A DNA stretch of 8,402 nt from assembly GCA_944332105.1 (NCBI GenBank), contig CALVJI010000053.1:1-8402 (forward strand), given 5' to 3'. The notes beneath the pieces were generated by a model. The model was not told where the DNA came from. It was given only the letters and a program-made list of their open reading frames with translations, and did not search any database. Within the stretch, counting starts at the first letter, position 1. Every line of letters begins with the position of its first letter. This DNA is from an uncultured Bacilli bacterium (GTDB lineage: Bacteria; Bacillota_I; Bacilli_A; RF39; UBA660). The position numbers and the translations under genes were made by a program. Positions 1 to 5,462 of this stretch are shown piece by piece.

Positions 1-48
1 AAAAAAAATCTCTCCAAACCCTTATAAAATAAGGGATGGGGAGATTTT
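1..48 (-). terminator. Intrinsic terminator at the end of the priA-fmt unit
   Basis: On the minus strand this is a two-tier hairpin followed by eight Ts (positions 8-1). The outer stem pairs 5-15 with 38-48 (11 pairs including one G-U). An internal loop follows, then an inner stem pairing CCCTTAT (19-25) with ATAAGGG (29-35) around an AAA loop. It lies about 210 bases past the last stop codon. The plus strand of the same stem ends in only four Ts (45-48), so it might also work weakly in the other direction for a gene left of the window. The structure is seen directly; the assignment to this operon is inferred from position. Confidence 0.85.
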
Positions 49-260
49 GTCCTTCTAAAACTGTCAAACTCAGGATTTTAACACGAAATCGTATATATAC
101 TCAATATTTTTCAAAACAAAAAATTTGCTACAATGGCAAATTTAAATTTTGTTTTCGTTCTAATAAATACTGTGATATTTCCGTTCTTTTTTCATTGTCT
201 TTCGGTAAAGAAGAGCAAAGATTATTTATTTCTGAAATACTACATAAAGCTAAGACTTTT
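49..260. other. Downstream spacer without a supported gene
   Basis: This stretch separates the last gene from the terminator. No tRNA, structured RNA or convincing start plus ribosome binding site was seen on either strand. Plus-strand frames here overlap the real minus-strand gene, are rich in Phe from T-runs, and lack a ribosome site. The one notable feature is a minus-strand frame, open from 262 to a TAG at 128-130. It would continue the upstream gene if the 17-bp repeat at 263-313 had one copy instead of three. A weak minus-strand promoter-like pair (75-104) was also seen but not accepted. Confidence 0.5.
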
Positions 261-938
261 TTATTTCCATTTCTTTTTTATTTCCATTTCTTTTTTATTT
301 CCATTTCTTTTTTCTTGTTCAAATGTCAAGAAAAGTTGAGCTAAATACAAATATGTTTCATAATCAAAGTTTTTCATTAAACAGTCTTTTAAAACTTCAG
401 ATAAACTATGATATCTTTTCATCTTAGTAAAATCCATTTTTTCGATATTTTCCGTTCCGACATCTTCTTTATAAGAAGGGTCTTTGGCTAATTTTTTTTC
501 TCCTAAAAATTCAGCATATAGTTTTTCTATTTCTAAACGCATTTTACTAATTCCTAAACTGTTTCTTTTATAAATAGGTTGTAAATCTAAAAAAAGAATT
601 TCGTTAACAATATATTTTAAATAATTAAACCTATCTAATAAATTTTGATAGTATTCTTTTTCTAAAACTTGATTAATAGTATCTAATTGATTATTAAACC
701 GATTTTCTTCGGCAGTTATAGTGACAATGTCTGTCGCGATTTTATAGATATCTGTAGCCATTTGTTGACTTTGCAAAATTTTTTGTTTTTTATTTTGTAA
801 TTTTTTGCGTTGACAAATTCGGTGGATAAAAAAAGATGGCTCCTTTTCATTTGCAAAAGCATCTTTTTCTTCCATTATTCTTTGATATTCTTCTTGAAGA
901 GTTTCTAATATTCGTTTAAAGCTATTTTCGTTATTCAT
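261..938 (-). CDS. Uncharacterised helical cytoplasmic protein, 225 aa
   Basis: The family is not recognised. The protein has no signal peptide or membrane segment and is rich in Lys, Glu, Gln and Leu, with long predicted helices (roughly residues 5-30, 40-115 and 132-150), so coiled coil or a helical bundle is likely. The start is well supported: AGGAGG lies four bases upstream and includes part of the previous gene's stop codon. Residues 176-186 (YHSLSEVLKDC) and the following helix resemble residues 152-162 (YSSMQEIVREC) and following of the upstream neighbour, suggesting distant paralogy. The last 17 residues (209-225) come from the triple 17-bp repeat and form a Lys-rich tail, which may be a recent replacement of an older C-terminus. 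It is the last gene of the priA unit. It may be lineage-specific; no function is proposed. Confidence 0.85.
   Translation of the reverse strand: MNNENSFKRILETLQEEYQRIMEEKDAFANEKEPSFFIHRICQRKKLQNKKQKILQSQQMATDIYKIATDIVTITAEENRFNNQLDTINQVLEKEYYQNLLDRFNYLKYIVNEILFLDLQPIYKRNSLGISKMRLEIEKLYAEFLGEKKLAKDPSYKEDVGTENIEKMDFTKMKRYHSLSEVLKDCLMKNFDYETYLYLAQLFLTFEQEKRNGNKKEMEIKKKWK
263..313. repeat. Three perfect tandem copies of a 17-bp unit
   Basis: The plus-strand unit ATTTCCATTTCTTTTTT occurs at 263-279, 280-296 and 297-313 without a mismatch. The array forms the 3' end of the gene at 261-938. Since 17 is not a multiple of three, the copies are read in successive frames on the minus strand: KRNGN, then KKEMEI, then KKKWK followed by TAA, the stop straddling the end of the array. 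Perfect identity in a low-complexity unit suggests recent slippage duplication. Copy number changes would alter the C-terminus, but alleles with three or more copies would all stop at the same place. Confidence 0.95.
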
Positions 939-942
939 ATGT

Positions 943-948
943 CCTCCT
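943..948 (-). promoter_or_regulatory. Ribosome binding site AGGAGG overlapping a stop codon
   Basis: On the minus strand the sequence reads TAGGAGG, then ACAT, then ATG. The perfect AGGAGG shares bases with the TAG stop of the upstream gene (947-949). This fixes the start of the 225-residue protein at 938 and suggests that ribosomes finishing the first gene can be recaptured for the second. Confidence 0.85.
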
Positions 949-1534
949 AATTTTTCTTCATGGTTCTAATATAGCTTTGGTTACTTTGATTTCGTAAATA
1001 ATTAACCGATAAATCGACATAAAGATAGTAGTTCTGTTGTAACTGAAAACATTCTCTAACAATCTCTTGCATGCTTGAATAGGGACTTACGTCGATAATT
1101 CTGGTTCGGATTTCTAATAATTGATCAATGGTTTCTTGATTATAAGATGGCCAATAATTCAAAAGGATGTTTTCAATATCTTTAATAACTAGTGTGTCTT
1201 TTTCTGGCTCTAGTTTTTGCCAAAAAGAATTAGAAACACGAGAATTCAAAATTTCTTTTGGTACTTTTTGTGCATCACGGTATACACGCATCGCTGTTTG
1301 ATAGACTTTTCTTGGCATAATACTTGTTTCGATACTTTGACATTCTGGGTTATCAAAAGCATTTTCTAAATGGTTTAAGGCAGTAAGCAAACAGCACTCA
1401 TACATCATAACACAGCGTTTCTTTTCTATGTCTTTTGATGGAACTAGTTTTCCCCAATTTGCCAATAAAAATTCTCTTTTGGTTTCTAATTTTTTATATA
1501 GTTCCTTTGCTTTCATTAATTCTTCGGCTTGCAT
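947..1534 (-). CDS. Uncharacterised helical cytoplasmic protein, 195 aa
   Basis: The family is not recognised. The protein lacks a signal peptide and membrane segment, and looks mostly helical and charged. Visible traits are a Lys/Glu-rich N-terminal helix (1-25), a Cys cluster at 41, 47 and 48 within a helix that may be buried, and aromatic residues at Trp27, Trp105 and Trp128. Its C-terminal segment YSSMQEIVREC (152-162), followed by a Tyr/Leu-rich helix (169-180), resembles the C-terminus of the next gene's product. The motif-to-end distance (33 residues after the Cys) matches that in the neighbour to within a few residues. The start at 1534 has AGGA five bases upstream (1540-1543); Met7 is a less likely alternative. 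It begins 18 bases after the fmt stop and ends 8 bases before the next gene, so it is surely co-transcribed. No function is proposed. Confidence 0.85.
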   Translation of the reverse strand: MQAEELMKAKELYKKLETKREFLLANWGKLVPSKDIEKKRCVMMYECCLLTALNHLENAFDNPECQSIETSIMPRKVYQTAMRVYRDAQKVPKEILNSRVSNSFWQKLEPEKDTLVIKDIENILLNYWPSYNQETIDQLLEIRTRIIDVSPYSSMQEIVRECFQLQQNYYLYVDLSVNYLRNQSNQSYIRTMKKN

Positions 1535-1552
1535 TTTTATCCTACTTTCTTG

Positions 1553-2488
1553 CTATTCGTTTATTTTAGCTTGCAACAAATTTTCTTTTTTGACCCCATT
1601 TAAATATTCTTTTGCATGCATAACTCTTTTACCATATGGTTTAATTTTTGTCAAGAAAAGAGTGCCATCCTTACAAGAAATGCCAATTGCATCTTTTTTT
1701 ATTTCTATAATTTTAGATGGAATGCTTGTAATTTTTGGTTCAAAATACGCTTCATAAACTTTCCATTCTTCTCCATTTACTAAAAAGTTAGCTGTTGGAA
1801 AGGGATTTAACCCTCTAATTTGATTTAATAATTCTTGGCCCGTTTTAGTAAAATCTAGGCGTTCTTCTTCTCTTTTGATATTTAAGCCAAAAGTTACTTT
1901 TGTTATGTCTTGAGGAATTCTTTGGTTGGTATGATTAATAATGCTTGGAAGCGTATCCAATAATAACTCCGCACCTAAATGAGAGAGACGTTCGTGTAAC
2001 GTCCCAACATTATCTTCTGGTAAAATACGATATTCTTTTTGGGCAATAATGTCACCAGCATCCATTTTTTCTGACATATACATAATGGTTACTCCGGTTT
2101 TTTCTTCGCCATTAATTAAACACCAGTGAATCGGTGCTCCACCACGATATTTTGGTAAAAGTGAAGCATGTACATTAATACAACCTAACTTGGGATATTC
2201 TAAAATTTCTTTGGGAATAATTTGACCGTAAGCACAGGTAATTAGTAAATCACAAGGCGTTTGTAAGATCGTTTGATAGTCCTCTTTAATTTTAGTAGGT
2301 TGAAATACCGGTATTTGATTTTTTATAGCTATTTCTTTCACTGGACTTGGAGTGATTAGCTGCTTTCTTCCTACTTTTTTATCTGGTTGGGTAACGACTA
2401 GTTGGACATCTGTATGAGCTAGTAACATTTCTAAAACAGGAACGGAAAACTCTGGAGTTCCCATAAAAATTACTTTTATTTGATCCAT
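1553..2488 (-). CDS. fmt: Methionyl-tRNA formyltransferase
   Basis: This cytoplasmic enzyme transfers a formyl group from 10-formyltetrahydrofolate to the amino group of Met on initiator tRNA, giving the fMet used to start translation. The 311 residues match the usual family length. Visible motifs are the N-terminal Rossmann start with FMGTPEFS (8-15), the loop after VTQPDK (32-37) that contacts tRNA in the family, and the folate-site block NVHASLLPKYRGGAPI (105-120) with catalytic Asn105 and His107. Asp143 in KMDAGDI (141-147) completes the triad equivalent to N106/H108/D144 of the E. coli enzyme. The C-terminal OB-like tRNA-binding domain begins near IRGLNPFPTAN (224-234). The start at 2488 follows AAGGAG with five bases between and lies one base after the upstream stop. 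Its usual partner def is not in this window, so deformylase must be encoded elsewhere. Confidence 0.97.
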   Translation of the reverse strand: MDQIKVIFMGTPEFSVPVLEMLLAHTDVQLVVTQPDKKVGRKQLITPSPVKEIAIKNQIPVFQPTKIKEDYQTILQTPCDLLITCAYGQIIPKEILEYPKLGCINVHASLLPKYRGGAPIHWCLINGEEKTGVTIMYMSEKMDAGDIIAQKEYRILPEDNVGTLHERLSHLGAELLLDTLPSIINHTNQRIPQDITKVTFGLNIKREEERLDFTKTGQELLNQIRGLNPFPTANFLVNGEEWKVYEAYFEPKITSIPSKIIEIKKDAIGISCKDGTLFLTKIKPYGKRVMHAKEYLNGVKKENLLQAKINE

Positions 2489-2489
2489 A

Positions 2490-3209
2490 TTATCTCCTTC
2501 GATTCAAATTCATTTCTTGATGTTCTAATTCGTTTATGCATTCTTTTAATTTTTCGAGACTAATTTTATCTTCTTTTTCGTCAAGACTTATCAACTTAGT
2601 CCAATCTTGATAACGAATATATTGATTCACATATTCTAAAGGATAAGCGCCTTCCACGCTTACCTCAAATTCGCCATCCACGTAATCTTTAAAATTTACA
2701 TATACTTCACCACTTTTATAGTCTTGATAAATCATTTTTATAAAAGCATCTTCTTGGATATTCGTTAAAGAAACATACATTTCTTTATCAAGCATTGCGA
2801 CAGCTTCTAAGCTATTTTCATCAACCACATTACCGTATTTATCATAGTAATATTGCTTGTGAATTGTTGGCAAAAGATCCTGATGAACAAAGAAATAACG
2901 GTTTTCATCTTCTTTTAGTTCACCAACTTTTTCAATTAGCCAAAGCTTGTCTTTAGAAAATTCCATGTTATCTAGACTGTCATATACTTTATTTTCAATA
3001 GTCGTCGCCCCATCAACTAGGCCATTCCATATTTGCCAAGCTTTTTCGGTAGCTTTAGCTTTGTTTTCTTCCGTTAGCGTTTGATTCAACAAGTTTTCAA
3101 GTGAAGTTGCTATTTTCGTGCCATTTTCACTGGCCTGTGCAACGCTTGGACTCATTAGTGAAAGTGACACTCCCAAAACAACTCCTCTCATCAAACAAAA
3201 TTTTTTCAT
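2490..3209 (-). CDS. Secreted protein of unknown function, 239 aa
   Basis: The family is not recognised. A clear signal peptide is present: basic MKKFCLMR, a hydrophobic core GVVLGVSLSLM (9-19), and a probable signal peptidase I site after Ala26 in SVAQA-SEN. Cys5 lies before the core and is not in a lipobox, so this is not a typical lipoprotein. No further membrane segment or cell-wall sorting signal is visible. The mature N-terminal third (27-95) looks helical and acidic. The middle (110-200) is rich in Tyr, Val and Asp with likely beta strands (YYYDKYGNVVD, GEVYVNFKDYVDGEFEV). The C-terminus (215-235) is helical and highly charged. The start is supported by AGAGGG (3215-3220) five bases upstream, and it begins 14 bases after priA. 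It occupies the place between priA and fmt where many Firmicutes carry def. It has no similarity to deformylase: the HEXXH and EGCLS motifs are absent. Confidence 0.88.
   Translation of the reverse strand: MKKFCLMRGVVLGVSLSLMSPSVAQASENGTKIATSLENLLNQTLTEENKAKATEKAWQIWNGLVDGATTIENKVYDSLDNMEFSKDKLWLIEKVGELKEDENRYFFVHQDLLPTIHKQYYYDKYGNVVDENSLEAVAMLDKEMYVSLTNIQEDAFIKMIYQDYKSGEVYVNFKDYVDGEFEVSVEGAYPLEYVNQYIRYQDWTKLISLDEKEDKISLEKLKECINELEHQEMNLNRRR
2494..2499 (-). promoter_or_regulatory. fmt ribosome binding site inside the upstream gene
   Basis: AAGGAG sits five bases before the fmt ATG and is built from the last codons of the secreted protein gene (CGA AGG AGA TAA). The RR at the very C-terminus of that protein is therefore partly dictated by the fmt site. 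The arrangement points to translational coupling of the two genes. Confidence 0.85.
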
Positions 3210-3223
3210 TTTTTCCCTCTTTT

Positions 3224-5404
3224 CTAATAATGAAAATCTATATCCATCGTTACTTTTTTATTTAAAAGTAAGAGTTCATCTAATTCTTTTAGTGTACTCA
3301 TTAGTTTATCATCAAAACGATATTTTAGCAAGATTTCAAAATGATAGATTTTGTTTACAATAAACATATTGGCTGTTGAAGGGCCTAAAATAATCGTTGT
3401 TGGATCTAATTTTTCTTCTAAAAATTCTTTGGCTTTGCGTGATTCTTCACTTACTGTAGCATATTCTTTACTTTTAAATGTCAATAAAGCTAGATAATAA
3501 AATGGTGGATACTTTAATGTCTTACGAATCCGCATCTCATATTGATAAAATTTAGCAAAATCATTTTTTTGAACGCACTGCAAAATATAGTTTTCTGGTT
3601 GAAAAGTTTGAATATATACCATGCCTTTTTTGGCACTTCTTCCGGCTCTGCCACTTGCTTGGGAAAGAAGCGAGAATGTCCGTTCATTACTTTTGTAATC
3701 CGGAATATTTAAAGAGGCATCCGCATCAATTATCCCGACTAATGTAACATTTGGAAAATCGAGTCCTTTACTAATCATTTGTGTGCCCAGTAAAATATCA
3801 TATTTTTGATTTTGAAAATCTTCAATAATTTTTTCGTGCATTCCTTTATTGGCTGTACTATCGGCATCCATCCGCACAATCCGGGCAGTTGGAAAAATAT
3901 TGGTTAAATATTCTTCTAATTTTTCGGTGCCTAAGCCATAATAGTTCAAAGATTTTTCATGGCAATTAGGACAACTTTCATCAATATATTTTGTAAATCC
4001 ACAGTAATGGCAACGTAGATTTTTGGAAGTTTTATGGTAAGTTAGAGTAATATCGCAATGAGGACAACGATACGTATAGCCACAGTTTGAGCAAGTAATC
4101 GTAGTAGAATGTCCTCTTCTATTTAATAAAAGTAAGACTTGTTCTTTTTTGTGTATTTTTTCAATAATGGCACATTCCAAATCACGACTAATAATCGGAT
4201 GGCGTGATTTTACCTCTTCAGCCATATCTATTAAATAGCAGTCTGGTAAAAGGGCCGCATTTGCTCTTTTTTTTAAGGGAAGATAGGTATAGATTTTTTT
4301 GCCCGCACGGGCCATGGAATCTAGCGTTGGTGTCGCACTTCCTAAAATTAACGGACATGAATGGGTTTGACTTCGTTTTTTTAAAATATCTAATGTATAA
4401 TACCGTGGAGCATTTTCTTGTTTGTACGATTCAGAGTGCTCCTCATCCATTATGATGATACCGATATTTGTGAAGGGCGCAAAAGAAGCACTCCTAGCTC
4501 CAATACAAATATGCACTTCATGACGTAGTATTTTACGCCATTCATCATATTTTTCCCCATCAGATAAACCACTGTGTAAAACGGCAATATCAGAAGGAAA
4601 ACGAGCGCTAAAACGTTTGACAAACTGGGGAGTTAAACTGATCTCAGGCACAAGAACAATGGCTTCTTTTCCTTCACGAATAACTTCTTCAATCACATTT
4701 AAATAGATTTCGGTCTTGCCAGATCCTGTCACGCCATGCAATAAAAAAACTTGAGAATGATTTAAGGAATTCGTGATTTCTGTAAAAGCATGTTGTTGCT
4801 CAGCATTTAATTTTTTAGGTGCTTCTTGTTCTTCAGTAGGCATTTGATAACGATATACTTCTTCTTTTTCTTCAATAAGTATTCCTTTATTCAAAAGTGT
4901 TTTTACAGCAGAAGCACTCACTTGATTCGCCCTTTTTTTTAAAACAGCCGATTCTTCTTTAAATAAAGCTAAAATTTCTTGTTGAGAAGAAGATGTTACT
5001 TTTTTACGTAATTCTTCCACATCGTCAGTCAACTTTAAATAGGTTATTTCTTTTTTATTGATATTTGCTTTTTTACTGGCTTTTAAAGCTTTAGGTAGCA
5101 TTGCACTATAGCAACTGCTTAAACTACTTAAAGTCTCTTTTTGCAAGAATTTACCCAGTTCAAGCATTTCATCATTTAAAACAGGATCCGGATCTAACAC
5201 TTCTAAAATATCTTTGGTTTCGATATCACTTTCATTTTTTAAACCCAATACATATCCCTCTATTTTTTGACTTCCAAAAAGTACTAACACTCTTTTACCA
5301 ATAGCAATTTCTGGTTCTAATTCTTTGGGAACATGATAAGTAAAAGTTTTATCAATATGTTTACTACGGATTTCTACTAAAATTTCTGCATACATAATCA
5401 TCAC
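3224..5404 (-). CDS. priA: Primosomal protein N', replication restart helicase PriA
   Basis: PriA is a superfamily 2 3'-5' DNA helicase that recognises stalled forks and D-loops and starts primosome assembly so that the replicative helicase is reloaded. The N-terminal 3'-end-binding domain begins with YAEILVEI (5-12). The helicase core shows Walker A GVTGSGKT (224-231), GARSASFAPF (302-311), Walker B DEEH (320-323), motif III LGSATPT (354-360) and motif VI QASGRAGR (582-589). Eight zinc-binding Cys form four CxxC pairs at 438/441, 447/450, 465/468 and 478/481. At 726 residues it is close to E. coli PriA and complete. Starts at 5407 (GTG), 5404 (ATG) and 5398 (ATG) are all in frame, and none has a Shine-Dalgarno site. 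5398 gives the most family-like N-terminus (MYAEILVEI). It is first in a five-gene unit driven from the promoter at 5412-5441. Confidence 0.97.
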   Translation of the reverse strand: MMIMYAEILVEIRSKHIDKTFTYHVPKELEPEIAIGKRVLVLFGSQKIEGYVLGLKNESDIETKDILEVLDPDPVLNDEMLELGKFLQKETLSSLSSCYSAMLPKALKASKKANINKKEITYLKLTDDVEELRKKVTSSSQQEILALFKEESAVLKKRANQVSASAVKTLLNKGILIEEKEEVYRYQMPTEEQEAPKKLNAEQQHAFTEITNSLNHSQVFLLHGVTGSGKTEIYLNVIEEVIREGKEAIVLVPEISLTPQFVKRFSARFPSDIAVLHSGLSDGEKYDEWRKILRHEVHICIGARSASFAPFTNIGIIIMDEEHSESYKQENAPRYYTLDILKKRSQTHSCPLILGSATPTLDSMARAGKKIYTYLPLKKRANAALLPDCYLIDMAEEVKSRHPIISRDLECAIIEKIHKKEQVLLLLNRRGHSTTITCSNCGYTYRCPHCDITLTYHKTSKNLRCHYCGFTKYIDESCPNCHEKSLNYYGLGTEKLEEYLTNIFPTARIVRMDADSTANKGMHEKIIEDFQNQKYDILLGTQMISKGLDFPNVTLVGIIDADASLNIPDYKSNERTFSLLSQASGRAGRSAKKGMVYIQTFQPENYILQCVQKNDFAKFYQYEMRIRKTLKYPPFYYLALLTFKSKEYATVSEESRKAKEFLEEKLDPTTIILGPSTANMFIVNKIYHFEILLKYRFDDKLMSTLKELDELLLLNKKVTMDIDFHY

Positions 5405-5411
5405 TACTATA

Positions 5412-5441
5412 AGTATACACTACTTTTTTTAAAATTGCCAA
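5412..5441 (-). promoter_or_regulatory. Sigma-A-type promoter of the priA unit
   Basis: On the minus strand TTGGCA (5441-5436, 5 of 6 to TTGACA) is followed after 18 bases by TATACT (5417-5412, 5 of 6 to TATAAT). Transcription would start near 5404-5406, within a few bases of the first priA ATG (5404), leaving no room for a Shine-Dalgarno site. The first two bases of the -35 box are also the last part of the T-run of the preceding terminator. The boxes are read directly; activity and start point are inferred. Confidence 0.7.
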
Positions 5442-5462
5442 AAAAAGCACCTATTTAGGTGC
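5440..5462 (-). terminator. Intrinsic terminator of the repeat-protein gene
   Basis: On the minus strand GCACCT (5462-5457) pairs with AGGTGC (5452-5447) around a four-base loop, followed directly by seven Ts (5446-5440). The stem begins one base beyond the TAG stop (5465-5463) of the large gene. The short six-pair stem suggests moderate strength, so some read-through into priA is possible. Confidence 0.8.

Noticed and set aside
75..104. Minus-strand promoter-like pair TTGAGT-18-TAAAAT with a preceding TG, directly before the terminator at 1-48
   Set aside because: Only 4 of 6 at -35 in very AT-rich DNA, where such matches are common. If real it would make a short leader ending at the hairpin (an attenuator for a gene further left), which the window cannot show.
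310..334. Perfect 8-bp inverted repeat TTTTCTTG / CAAGAAAA beside the 17-bp array
   Set aside because: It is AT-rich, lies inside the coding sequence and lacks a T-run, so it is not a terminator; it could at most favour slippage.
36..344. Plus-strand open frame of about 100 codons, and another in a second frame from 133
   Set aside because: It overlaps the 3' end of the minus-strand gene, is Phe-rich because of T-runs and the 17-bp array, and has no ribosome site.
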